This document shows, in pieces, positions 1-6,542 of a stretch of DNA of 7,735 bases. A model generated the notes under the pieces. That model searched no databases and was not told the DNA's origin. It saw only the letters and a program-made list of their open reading frames with translations. The position numbers were made by a program, and so were the translations under genes. Position 1 is the stretch's first letter; each line of letters begins with the position of its first letter. The DNA comes from Rhodoferax sp. (GTDB lineage Bacteria > Pseudomonadota > Gammaproteobacteria > Burkholderiales > Burkholderiaceae_C), in the NCBI GenBank assembly GCA_028711355.1, contig JAQTSL010000175.1, forward strand, positions 1 through 7,735. Reading direction: 5' to 3'.

Positions 1-114
1 GCTGACGGCGACATCAGCGGTGGCGGGGGTTTTGAGGCTGCTGCATGCCGCAACACCCAGTAGCGCGGCGGTCGTGCCCAGGGCCAGGGCCCAGTGTCTT
101 GCATAAGGGGTCAT
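1..114 (-). CDS. Putative lipoprotein, DUF4398-like (5' part only)
   Basis: Only the first 38 codons are present; the gene continues past the left edge. The start is the ATG at 114, preceded by a good ribosome site (CGGAG, 7 nt upstream). The N-terminus is a lipoprotein signal peptide: Arg6 and His7, a hydrophobic run rich in Ala and Leu, then the lipobox V-A-A-C with the lipidated Cys at residue 24, followed by Ser-Ser. The mature start (SSLKTPATADVAVS) resembles DUF4398 lipoproteins of Burkholderiales, which continue into an alanine-rich coiled coil and sometimes an OmpA-like domain. Export and lipid attachment are well supported by the motif. Family membership rests on about 14 mature residues and is tentative. 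Residue 25 is Ser, not Asp, which fits outer-membrane sorting by the +2 rule known from enterobacteria. Confidence 0.7.
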   Translation of the reverse strand, partial: MTPYARHWALALGTTAALLGVAACSSLKTPATADVAVS

Positions 115-130
115 GATTTACTCCGGTGAA

Positions 131-169
131 CTTAAGCATCAAACGTGAAATTACTTTTGATGCTTGAAG
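131..169. promoter_or_regulatory. Inverted repeat upstream of the lipoprotein gene
   Basis: A perfect 10-bp inverted repeat, AAGCATCAAA (134-143) and TTTGATGCTT (156-165), encloses a 12-nt spacer. If G166 is bulged, three more pairs extend the stem to 131-169. It lies 17 nt before the lipoprotein ATG and just upstream of its ribosome site. No T-run follows on either strand, so it is not a classical terminator. A TATAAC at 169-174 on the minus strand could be a -10 element overlapping one arm, but I see no convincing -35. It could be an operator or a 5'-leader hairpin affecting translation or mRNA stability. Confidence 0.5.
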
Positions 170-198
170 TTATAAATGTTGCGTGGCGTGGGGTCTGT

Positions 199-217
199 GC
201 GCTGGTGCACGCAGCGC
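199..217 (-). other. Small hairpin at the end of the AI-2E family gene
   Basis: GCGCTG and CAGCGC form a 6-bp stem around a 7-nt loop, immediately after the transporter stop codon on the minus strand. There is no T-run, so a Rho-independent terminator is not supported. It may protect the 3' end of the mRNA or mean nothing. Confidence 0.25.
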
Positions 218-1293
218 TATTTGTCGGCCAAGGTCGTGGCCCGGATGTGCCAGACCGCGATAAACATGGCGGCGATGACCGGCCCCAGCACAAAACCATT
301 GATGCCAAACACCGCCATGCCGCCCAGCGTGGTGATCATCACCACATAGTCAGGCATACGGGTGTCGCGGCCGACCAAAATCGGGCGTAGCAAGTTGTCC
401 ACCAGGCCAATCACCAGCACCCCGTAGGCGGTCAGTGCCAGGCATTTACCGAACTCGCCAGCAAACAAAAAATACAGTGCCACGGGGCCCCAGATCAGAG
501 CAGCCCCCACCGCGGGCAGCAACGATAGAAAGGCCATCAGCACCGCCCAAATGAGCGAGCCACTGACCCCCAGTACGGCAAAGCCCAGCCCGCCCAGCGC
601 ACCTTGAATCAAGGCCACCAGCAGGTTGCCTTTGACGGTGGCGCGGATCACGGTGGCAAATTTTTCACGCAGCGCTTTTTTGTGCTCGGGCGCCAGCGGG
701 ATCGCTTGCCAGGCTGAGCGTCCAACGGCGTTGCCATCACGGATTAAAAAGAAAGCCAGGTACAGGGCGATAAACACATTGGCGATGAATTCAAAGGTCA
801 CTTGCCCGACATTGAAGGTCTGCGTGGCAACGCCCTGGGTACCCTGCGTCAGCGCGGCTGTGAGCCGGCGTTGCAGGGTGTTGAAGCTGACCAGCCCAAA
901 CCGGTCCAGCACGGCCGTGACCCAGCTTGGAAGTGCGTTAAAAACCTGACGAAAATACTGTGCCGGGTTGATCTCGCCGCTTTGCAGTTGTAGGTAAAAG
1001 TCAGACGCCTGACTGAGCAGCAAGGCGACCAGCAAGACCAGCGGCAAGACCACCATCACCAGCACAATCATGATGGTCAGCAGTGCCGCCAGCGTCGGGC
1101 GCTGGCGCACCCGGGGCAGCAACCAGCGGTTCAGCGGTGCAAACATCAGCGCCAGGATCGACCCCCACAGAATCGCTCCAAAGAACGGCAGCAAAATGGC
1201 GCAAAGTGCAATCGACACCCCCACCAACAGCAACGGCAGCGCACGATTTTTGACAACCAGAGGCACAGCGGGCGGTGGGTGCTGGTCTGACAT
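217..1293 (-). CDS. AI-2E family transporter (PerM/YhhT/TqsA-like)
   Basis: A 358-residue polytopic inner-membrane protein of the PF01594 family, at the family's usual length. Hydrophobic segments lie near residues 18-56, 66-94, 165-185, 219-241, 243-263, 284-304 and 317-346. A soluble, more polar region spans about 97-160. Family signatures are LLPAVGAALIWGP (258-270), the DN-LLRP-LVG stretch (299-308) and LGPVIAAMF (336-344). Characterised relatives include E. coli TqsA, linked to AI-2 export, and some Na+/H+ antiporters; most members have no known substrate, so a quorum-sensing role should not be assumed. The ATG at 1293 has no clear ribosome site. The gene starts 45 bp after the yqjK-like stop, so it probably belongs to the same transcript and may depend on it for translation. 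Confidence 0.93.
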   Translation of the reverse strand: MSDQHPPPAVPLVVKNRALPLLLVGVSIALCAILLPFFGAILWGSILALMFAPLNRWLLPRVRQRPTLAALLTIMIVLVMVVLPLVLLVALLLSQASDFYLQLQSGEINPAQYFRQVFNALPSWVTAVLDRFGLVSFNTLQRRLTAALTQGTQGVATQTFNVGQVTFEFIANVFIALYLAFFLIRDGNAVGRSAWQAIPLAPEHKKALREKFATVIRATVKGNLLVALIQGALGGLGFAVLGVSGSLIWAVLMAFLSLLPAVGAALIWGPVALYFLFAGEFGKCLALTAYGVLVIGLVDNLLRPILVGRDTRMPDYVVMITTLGGMAVFGINGFVLGPVIAAMFIAVWHIRATTLADK

Positions 1294-1314
1294 CGGCGTA
1301 ATGAGCTTAGGGCG

Positions 1315-1346
1315 CTATGGATCTATGGCGCTATGACGCTATGGCG
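1315..1346. repeat. 8-bp tandem repeat, four copies
   Basis: Four head-to-tail 8-mers on the plus strand: CTATGGAT, CTATGGCG, CTATGACG and CTATGGCG. A degenerate fifth copy (TTAGGGCG, 6 of 8 matching) lies at 1307-1314. On the minus strand each unit ends in ATAG. The rightmost unit supplies the last bases of the yqjK-like gene, including its TAG stop. The rest fills the gap before the transporter gene. Confidence 0.7.
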
Positions 1347-1695
1347 CATGGGTGGGCCTGCTGGGCGTTGGCGTGTGCTTGTGGCGCACGACTTCCAACA
1401 CGAGCGGCAGCAGCAGACTGGTGAGTGCAGGCGGCAGGCCAGACCAGCGCCACGGGCGCGCCAAAACCAGCAAACCACCCAGCGCCGCTGCACCGGCCAC
1501 CAGTCTGAAGGGATGCCGCTGTGCCATCGGCTGCAGCGTCCATTGGGCGACCTGCTGGGCCAGGCCCAAACTGATTTGCAGTGGCTGTTGCGTTAGCCGT
1601 TCGTCACCGGTTGCAGCGCCTTGCCCAGACAGGGCGAGTTGGAGCCGTTGGCGTGACTGCGTCAAGCGATCGCTGGCATTGCAGGCGGTAGTCAT
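1339..1695 (-). CDS. YqjK-like small membrane protein
   Basis: A protein of 118 residues. The N-terminal 58 residues are polar and likely helical (rich in Gln, Arg and Leu). Two hydrophobic stretches follow, about 64-79 and 87-103, separated by the basic-aromatic segment ARPWRW (79-84). The tail is basic and rich in Pro and Thr. The HP-rLVaGAAALGGLLvlaRPWRW block resembles small proteins found after YqjE-like genes in Burkholderiales, and the position after DUF883 and YqjE-like genes matches yqjK of E. coli. Assignment rests on order and general shape; sequence similarity to enterobacterial YqjK is not obvious by eye. The ATG overlaps the end of the upstream gene by 4 nt (ATGA), indicating translational coupling. 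Function unknown. Confidence 0.75.
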   Translation of the reverse strand: MTTACNASDRLTQSRQRLQLALSGQGAATGDERLTQQPLQISLGLAQQVAQWTLQPMAQRHPFRLVAGAAALGGLLVLARPWRWSGLPPALTSLLLPLVLEVVRHKHTPTPSRPTHAP

Positions 1696-2072
1696 CTGGA
1701 CTGCGCTTGGCGCACCAAGGCCAGGTCGCAGCGTAGTTGCTGCACCAACTGGCCAAATCTTTCACAGGGTGAATGTTGGCGCGACAGCACCAGGCAAACC
1801 AGCGCCACGATCAGTGGCACCAGAGGCACGGCATAAAGCACCCAGAACGTATGAATCTGTGACTCGGGGGTCACAGCCCAAAGCAAGGTGGCGGTGCCTG
1901 CCAGGACGACAGTCGCAGCCAGGCAAACCAGAGCCGCAACCTGTAGCAGCATCCGTCGCCACCACTCGTGGTGCGCCTGAGTGCACGCTTCGAAAAAAAG
2001 CGCACCATAGGCCTGCGCATGATCGACCAGCAAGTGTGGCTTGGTCAGCAACAGTATCAGCAAGGGAGGCAT
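1692..2072 (-). CDS. Phage holin family / YqjE-like membrane protein
   Basis: A protein of 126 residues. An N-terminal amphipathic part (1-38) includes the segment KPHLLVDHAQAYGALF and ends in the charged EWWRR. Two transmembrane helices follow at about 41-67 and 77-97, then a charged cytoplasmic tail. This is the usual build of the putative holin-X superfamily (PF07332), to which E. coli YqjE belongs. Despite the family name there is no sign of prophage genes nearby, so a lytic role is unlikely. It follows the DUF883 gene by 20 bp and shares a 4-nt ATGA overlap with the yqjK-like gene. No strong ribosome site precedes the ATG at 2072. In enterobacteria the equivalent operon is linked to stationary phase and ribosome binding through YqjD; the role of YqjE is unknown. 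Confidence 0.83.
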   Translation of the reverse strand: MPPLLILLLTKPHLLVDHAQAYGALFFEACTQAHHEWWRRMLLQVAALVCLAATVVLAGTATLLWAVTPESQIHTFWVLYAVPLVPLIVALVCLVLSRQHSPCERFGQLVQQLRCDLALVRQAQSR

Positions 2073-2092
2073 AAGAAGCCGACCAGAGCGTT

Positions 2093-2437
2093 TTAACGAC
2101 GGTCACGCGCCTGGCTGACCAGATTGACCAGTGCCATCAGGGCAGCACCGGTTGCCGCGGCGATCAGCACCGACTTGAGCGGATCATGCCGGATCTGGTC
2201 GGCGGCATTTTCTGAAACACGCTCGGCCTTGACACGCAACTGGTGCGTGGTCTGATGCAGGCTATCTGCGCCGCGCTCAAGCAGCGGCATGGCCTGATGG
2301 CGCAGCTCTTGCATCGCCTGCGTCAGCGCCTCTAGCGCGTCATTGGCCACTTGTTGGGTGGATTGGATGGTTTGATCAACCGACTCTGCGGCCTGGTCAA
2401 GCACGCCGGATTTTTCGACTGGTTTATTGAGAAACAT
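2093..2437 (-). CDS. DUF883 family protein (YqjD/ElaB-like)
   Basis: A 114-residue tail-anchored protein. Residues 1-80 form a long, Gln- and Ala-rich amphipathic helix typical of DUF883 coiled coils. The segment IRHDPLKS (82-89) leads into one C-terminal membrane helix (about 89-108) with the small-residue stretch AAATGAA, and the protein ends in a basic RDRR. This matches YqjD, ElaB and YgaM, inner-membrane proteins that in E. coli bind ribosomes in stationary phase under RpoS control. The start ATG has a clear ribosome site, AAGGA, 8 nt upstream. It lies 42 bp downstream of the DUF1328 gene, consistent with a shared transcript. Ribosome binding here is inferred from the family only. Confidence 0.9.
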   Translation of the reverse strand: MFLNKPVEKSGVLDQAAESVDQTIQSTQQVANDALEALTQAMQELRHQAMPLLERGADSLHQTTHQLRVKAERVSENAADQIRHDPLKSVLIAAATGAALMALVNLVSQARDRR

Positions 2438-2479
2438 GATTTTTTTCCTTATGTGAAATGAATGCGCTGTGATGGGGAT

Positions 2480-2644
2480 TTAGTTGCGCCTGGTGGAGCC
2501 AAAGATAAAGCTCAGTACCGCCAAGGCGAGGAACACAAAAAACAAAATCTTGGCAATGCTGACGGCTCCGGCAGCAATGCCACCAAAGCCAAACAGCGCC
2601 GCGATCAGGGCGATGACAAAAAATACAACGGCGTAGTGCAGCAT
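2480..2644 (-). CDS. DUF1328 domain membrane peptide (YtjA-like)
   Basis: A 54-residue, very hydrophobic protein with two membrane helices (about 4-26 and 29-49) and the family signature FGFGGIAAGAVSIAKILFF in the middle. It ends in the basic TRRN. Length and sequence fit the DUF1328/YtjA family of small inner-membrane proteins of unknown function, often found in stress gene clusters. I chose the ATG at 2644 because family members begin with Met followed at once by the first helix. An in-frame GTG at 2692 would add 16 polar residues and is less likely. The ATG has only a weak ribosome site and lies one base after the stop of a small upstream ORF, which suggests coupled translation. Confidence 0.9.
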   Translation of the reverse strand: MLHYAVVFFVIALIAALFGFGGIAAGAVSIAKILFFVFLALAVLSFIFGSTRRN

Positions 2645-2645
2645 G

Positions 2646-2732
2646 TCAGGCCGCCGTGGTTGAAAGCGCAAGGACTTGTGCAAGCTGGGCACGCACCCAC
2701 TGCTGGGCGTGTGTGAAGGGGAAATCTTTCAT
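2646..2732 (-). CDS. Possible 28-residue leader ORF before DUF1328
   Basis: An ATG at 2732 with a good ribosome site (AAGGA, 6 nt upstream) opens a 28-codon frame encoding MKDFPFTHAQQWVRAQ, then a Leu/Ala-rich stretch ending in TTAA. It closes with TGA at 2646-2648. One base separates that stop from the ATG of the DUF1328 gene, in a different frame. The peptide has no recognised domain; it is a short amphipathic helix at most. The strong ribosome site here and the weak one at DUF1328 suggest that ribosomes finishing this ORF restart on DUF1328. It could equally be a chance ORF. I do not recognise the peptide. Confidence 0.45.
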   Translation of the reverse strand: MKDFPFTHAQQWVRAQLAQVLALSTTAA

Positions 2733-2749
2733 GATCGATCCTTAAAGTG

Positions 2750-2777
2750 AAAACAGCGCCAGCCGCAAAAGGCGCCA
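2750..2777 (-). terminator. Weak terminator-like hairpin between the two gene blocks
   Basis: Read on the minus strand, GCGCC and GGCGC form a 5-bp stem (plus two possible wobble pairs) around a 10-nt loop, followed closely by TTTT. It lies about 145 nt after the end of the HsdR C-terminal region and just before the small leader ORF. It might end the restriction transcript, or act as an attenuator in the leader of the DUF1328 operon. The stem is short, so support is weak. Confidence 0.25.
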
Positions 2778-2920
2778 GGGCTGCTTAGGGGTCACGTTAA
2801 GGGCGATCAGCCGCTGGGTCTGTTCGCTTGCGCACACAGGGGTGCGACTGCGCTAGCTCGTGCTGCACTGGCGCGGAGTGTGCCGCGATCAACCAAGGGC
2901 TCAGCGGCTATCAGGCGACC
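2778..2920. other. Non-coding gap between restriction locus and envelope genes
   Basis: I find no supported gene here. It contains a small inverted repeat (CGCAC and GTGCG around 2831-2846) and no promoter I would defend. It marks the change from the restriction-modification genes to the envelope gene cluster and should hold the promoter of the latter if that cluster is transcribed on its own. Confidence 0.4.
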
Positions 2921-3439
2921 TCAATGAAACGCAGCGGACACCATCTGCTGCTGCACATACGCAAACACCACTTCGGCGCGCAGCTCAATGTCATCGCTGG
3001 AATACGGCTCTGGCAGACCGGTGAGCAGCCGGTCGATGATGGCGGCTTTCATCTGCGCTTGCGCCGCTGCCCGGTCACGCAGGTCGCCCATTTCAAGGCG
3101 TCGCATTTCGAGGGTTTCCATCAGTTCCCGAGCCACAGCTTTGATCTTTTCAATGTCAGCTTTGGTCAATGACGACTTGTCTTTGGATAGCAAGTCATAC
3201 ACCGCCAGCACTTTTTCGTTGGCAAAGCCTTCACGCACATAGCGCCGCTCTTCCACATTCATGGCCTCGTGCTGTTTGAGCAAGTCGTCAAACACGCGCT
3301 GAATCTGGGCATCGTCCTTGTCGTGGTTGTACTCGGCAATGATGGCCTGATAGCGCTGGTACAAATCAACCCGGCCTGGGTTGGCGCGCAGCATCTGCTC
3401 GAGCCGGGCCGCAATGCGCTCCATCAGGGTCAGCAGCAC
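2921..3439 (-). CDS. hsdR: HsdR C-terminal region, downstream of an in-frame stop
   Basis: This is the C-terminal domain of the type I restriction subunit, in exactly the same frame as the main part and separated from it only by the TAG at 3458-3460. It encodes helical, charged sequence with the features of HsdR C-termini: a LEQMLRANPGRVDLYQRY segment, IIAEYN, EERRYVREGF, LAVYDLL, and the final DDIELRAEVVFAYV helix. There are no further stops before the natural TGA at 2921. In studied type I enzymes this region helps attach HsdR to the methyltransferase core. If made separately, it could start at the GTG at 3439, which has AGGA 4 nt upstream, giving 172 residues. Otherwise it is the untranslated remnant of a nonsense-mutated gene, or joined to the main part by read-through. 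Confidence 0.85.
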   Translation of the reverse strand: MLLTLMERIAARLEQMLRANPGRVDLYQRYQAIIAEYNHDKDDAQIQRVFDDLLKQHEAMNVEERRYVREGFANEKVLAVYDLLSKDKSSLTKADIEKIKAVARELMETLEMRRLEMGDLRDRAAAQAQMKAAIIDRLLTGLPEPYSSDDIELRAEVVFAYVQQQMVSAAFH

Positions 3440-3457
3440 GGTTTCCTGGTAGGCGGA

Positions 3458-6223
3458 CTAGGCAAATTCGGCACTCAGCCGTCCAAAATCAATCGCTGAC
3501 AGGTCGTAGCGCTTGTCAGACACGTGCGGTGTGGTTGCCTTGGGTGTCAACTCCAAAGCCGTGTCAATGATGCCGCGGATGTCTTGCATGATGGCCGCAA
3601 CGTCAGCCTGTGGCTTTGGTTTTTGCAGCAAGTTGTAAAGCGCAGTGATCGCGTTTTCCTGCGGTTCAAACTTGAACACACCAGGGTTTGGAAACAGCCC
3701 CCGATAGCGGTCAAACACATCCTCAGCCAGCACCTGAAACGTCTTTTTTGTCTCAGGTGACGTGCTCACCGCTTTTTGAGCCAACAGCAATTGTTGCCAG
3801 GTTTGAGCGCCCTCTTCTGCTTGCACTAGCGCATTCAGCGCGTAGCCAACCGTGCTCAGGTGGGCCTGCACCTTATCAATGGACAAGGCGTATTCAGCCA
3901 GGGCTTGGTCTTCGTCCAACAGCGGGTCAGCGGGTGAACCCTTGTCGCCCTGGGCATAGGTGGCCAGCGCCTTGCGCAAACTCTTGAGCATGCCGTTGTA
4001 GTCGATGACCAGGCCGTTCTTCTTGTTGGCTGCCACCCGGTTCACGCGGGCAATAGCCTGCATCAGCGTGTGGCCCTTCATGGGCTTGTCCAGGTACAAA
4101 GTGGCCAGCGACTTCACATCAAACCCGGTCAGCCACATGGCACAGACCACGGCCACCCGAAACGGGTGCTTGCCGTCTTTGAAGCATTCGTCAATCTTTT
4201 TGCCGCCAATGCCGTTGACGATCACCTCCCGGTAAGGGCGCACGTCAATGCCCTCGGCGGCAAAGTCTTTGACCTCGTTCTGCTCAGGGCTAAACACCGG
4301 GTGAATCTGCGTGTCCATCATCCAATTAATCTTGGCGGCATCACGCAAGAGTCCAGAGGGAAACGGCAAGCCTTTTGCTTCAAACTTAAGCTGCTCAGCA
4401 GCCAGGGTGGCCCTTAGTCGTTCAATTTTTTCTTTCCACTTGGCGTTGATGCGCATGGCCATCTTGACACAAGTCACCTTGTCGATGCAGACCAGCATGG
4501 CCTTGGCATTGCCGCCATATTTGGGCGATTCCCCTTGCTTGACTGGCGGCTCCATCAGCCTCCAGCGCTGGTGATAATGCTCGACAAAGTCCGTGGCTAC
4601 ATCGTTCAAATGGGTGTCCGAGGTGAACACTGGGTAGTCGCGTGCCAGTTCCCGGTAGAGCTTGGCTTCTTGTTCTTCGGTCAGCTCACCATCAGCCCGG
4701 GCGGCATCGATGCGTTCTTCAATGCGCTGATTCAAGGTGGGGTCGGTAATGCGCAGCTTTTCACCACGATTTTCGTAATACAGCGGCAAGGTCGCACCGT
4801 CGGCCACGGCGCGCTGAAAGTCATATACCGAGACGTAAGGGCCAAATACCTTTTCGGTCTCGTGGCGCTCTTTGCCGTCAATCAGTGGCGTGCCGGTAAA
4901 GGCCATAAAGCAGGCCTGCTTCAAAGCCATGCGCATCTGCGTGGCCAGCCGCCCGTACTGCGTGCGGTGCGCCTCGTCGGACAAAACAATGATGTTGCGC
5001 CGCTCGGTCCAAGGCTCGGTGACCCGTTTGCGAAACTTATGGATCAGGCTAAACACATAGCGCCGGTCCTGGTCGCGCAGCAAACGCTCCAGCCCGTCGG
5101 CCCCGGTGGCCTTGTCGCCCTGGTTGGTAGAGACACCGCAGCCCACAAAGGTGGTGTAAATCTGCGTGTCAAGTTCCACACGGTCGGTCAGCAGCACAAA
5201 GGTGTAAGCCGCCGACAGCGTGCGATGTACTTTCTGGCAGAAAAATACCATTGAATAACTTTTGCCGCTACCCTGGGTATGCCAAAACACGCCCAGCTTG
5301 CCTGCCTGCACGTTGGCGTCACCGGACTTCAACTTGTCGATGGCCTTATTGACACCGATGTACTGATGGTTGCGCGCCAAAATTTTGACCGTTTGTTCCT
5401 CGCTGCTGTCAAACAGCGTGAAATTTTCAACGATGTCCAGCAGCGCACCTTGGGTGCACATGCCGCGCAACAAAATCGGCAGAATGGGCTCAAGCGGCTT
5501 GTCGTCGTGCTTGGGCGCGGGATCCGGGTCGCCTTCATTGAGGCGTTTCCACCGGTAGAAGTGATCCCACGTGCTGGTGATGGAACCAAACCTGGCATCG
5601 ATGCCGTTCGACACGATCACCAAGGCGTTGAAGTGAAACAGGTGCGGGATGGTGTCTTTGTAGTCGGTGTAGTTGTCATCAAACGCCGCTTTCAGCCCTT
5701 TGTCATGGCGTTTGAGTTCAATAAAGACAAGTGGCAGTCCGTTGACAAACCCGACCAGATCGCAACGCCGCCGAAACGGGCCACTTTGAACCCAGAGCTC
5801 ACGCACCACCAAGAAGTCGTTGTTGCTGGGCGTTTTGAAGTCAATGACCGTGATGTGAACATCATGTTCACCCCGGCCACCGGGTGCCTTGAGCGTGATG
5901 CCGTCACGCAATAGTTTCCACTTGGCCTGGTTGTGTTGCAACAACGTCTTGGTTGGGTCAGCATCCAGCAACAGGTCACGCGCCAGACCCAGTTGGGTGC
6001 GCCCCTGCACCGTGGCGGCCAGCTTGGGGTTGAGTCGGGCCAGGGCAGCATCAAGCTCGCGCACCAGCACCACCTGGCTGTCGTTATTGCGGCCCAACAG
6101 CGAATCAGGGCCAAAGGTTTCGGCGTTAAAAGCATAGACCGAGCGCCAGTCCAAATGCTCTTCAAACATCCGGGCAACGGGCTCCTGGATATTGTTGTCT
6201 TCTGAATAGTCGCTGCTGGCCAT
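3458..6223 (-). CDS. hsdR: Type I restriction enzyme HsdR, nuclease and translocase part, ended by in-frame TAG
   Basis: A 921-residue product from the ATG at 6223. HsdR is the subunit that pumps DNA using ATP and cuts it when the target is unmethylated. Domains in order: an N-terminal PD-(D/E)xK nuclease with D155 and E169-L-K171; Walker A HTQGSGKS at 315-322; DEAH at 416-419; TGTP motif III at 443-446; TGFDV motif V at 699-703; QAIARVNR motif VI at 722-729. All key residues are present. Relatives are longer by an additional C-terminal domain; here TAG at 3458-3460 cuts that domain off, while the frame stays open beyond it (about 1100 codons in total). The gene starts 16 nt after the toxin stop, without a clear ribosome site, suggesting coupling. 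An upstream in-frame GTG at 6301 would overlap the toxin gene and is less likely. Confidence 0.95.
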   Translation of the reverse strand: MASSDYSEDNNIQEPVARMFEEHLDWRSVYAFNAETFGPDSLLGRNNDSQVVLVRELDAALARLNPKLAATVQGRTQLGLARDLLLDADPTKTLLQHNQAKWKLLRDGITLKAPGGRGEHDVHITVIDFKTPSNNDFLVVRELWVQSGPFRRRCDLVGFVNGLPLVFIELKRHDKGLKAAFDDNYTDYKDTIPHLFHFNALVIVSNGIDARFGSITSTWDHFYRWKRLNEGDPDPAPKHDDKPLEPILPILLRGMCTQGALLDIVENFTLFDSSEEQTVKILARNHQYIGVNKAIDKLKSGDANVQAGKLGVFWHTQGSGKSYSMVFFCQKVHRTLSAAYTFVLLTDRVELDTQIYTTFVGCGVSTNQGDKATGADGLERLLRDQDRRYVFSLIHKFRKRVTEPWTERRNIIVLSDEAHRTQYGRLATQMRMALKQACFMAFTGTPLIDGKERHETEKVFGPYVSVYDFQRAVADGATLPLYYENRGEKLRITDPTLNQRIEERIDAARADGELTEEQEAKLYRELARDYPVFTSDTHLNDVATDFVEHYHQRWRLMEPPVKQGESPKYGGNAKAMLVCIDKVTCVKMAMRINAKWKEKIERLRATLAAEQLKFEAKGLPFPSGLLRDAAKINWMMDTQIHPVFSPEQNEVKDFAAEGIDVRPYREVIVNGIGGKKIDECFKDGKHPFRVAVVCAMWLTGFDVKSLATLYLDKPMKGHTLMQAIARVNRVAANKKNGLVIDYNGMLKSLRKALATYAQGDKGSPADPLLDEDQALAEYALSIDKVQAHLSTVGYALNALVQAEEGAQTWQQLLLAQKAVSTSPETKKTFQVLAEDVFDRYRGLFPNPGVFKFEPQENAITALYNLLQKPKPQADVAAIMQDIRGIIDTALELTPKATTPHVSDKRYDLSAIDFGRLSAEFA

Positions 6224-6239
6224 GGCGTGTATTTGCGGT

Positions 6240-6542
6240 CTAGCCGCGTCCGGATAACTTGGCGTGAATGCGGTCCGGGTTTTGACGACTGTCGAGCACA
6301 CCCATCACCGTTGCCACGCCGTCTTCAATGCGGTAATAGATAGAAAACGGAAACCGTCGCCCGTGGGTTCGATGCAAATTTCTAAACGGCTTGGGATGAA
6401 TACCGGCAAACAAGGTCAACGAGTCAATGTCGGCAAACAGGCTGTTCAAAAAATACTCACCCAGATTTTGCTGTTGTCGCTCGTAAAAGTTAAAGCCATC
6501 CATCAAATCCTGTTCAGCGCTTGAACTCAGGACGACTTTCAT
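6240..6542 (-). CDS. Type II toxin, RelE/ParE family
   Basis: A 100-residue protein with the ParE/RelE fold pattern. It has an opening strand, MKVVLSSSAEQDL; helices at about 8-50 containing FNFYERQQQNLGEYFLNSL; then the beta-strand core with GRRFPFSIYYRIEDG (61-75) and ATVMGVLDSRQNP (77-89). The FP-SIYYR block and the late Arg before Asn-Pro are typical of the family. ParE members poison gyrase and RelE members cut ribosome-bound mRNA; the sequence does not settle which applies. Its ATG overlaps the antitoxin stop (ATGA), the usual coupling for antitoxin-first pairs. It is followed 16 nt later by hsdR, so it sits inside the restriction operon. Confidence 0.88.
   Translation of the reverse strand: MKVVLSSSAEQDLMDGFNFYERQQQNLGEYFLNSLFADIDSLTLFAGIHPKPFRNLHRTHGRRFPFSIYYRIEDGVATVMGVLDSRQNPDRIHAKLSGRG

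Noticed and set aside
1692..2072. Phage holin gene marking a prophage remnant
   Set aside because: The family name is misleading here; the neighbours are yqjD- and yqjK-like genes and no phage structural, lysis or integration genes are visible.
1352..2074. Long plus-strand ORF of 240 codons
   Set aside because: It lies opposite the overlapping yqjE- and yqjK-like genes, is rich in Arg, Pro and Ala with no recognisable domain, and is best explained as an antisense shadow in G+C-rich DNA.
2645..2692. Longer DUF1328 protein from the GTG at 2692
   Set aside because: Family members start directly at the first membrane helix, and the extra 16 residues are polar and basic.
2921..3460. Frameshift as the cause of the split hsdR
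   Set aside because: The TAG and the downstream C-terminal sequence are in the same frame (21 bases, seven codons, from the TAG to the GTG at 3439), so a single stop codon is the whole defect.
4535..5914. Two plus-strand ORFs (239 and 211 codons) inside hsdR
   Set aside because: They run antisense to the helicase domain of a clearly real gene and show no domain, membrane pattern or ribosome site of note.
6224..6301. Longer hsdR N-terminus starting at the GTG at 6301
   Set aside because: It would overlap the end of the toxin gene, and its extra 26 residues do not look like HsdR; the ATG at 6223 gives a typical N-terminus.
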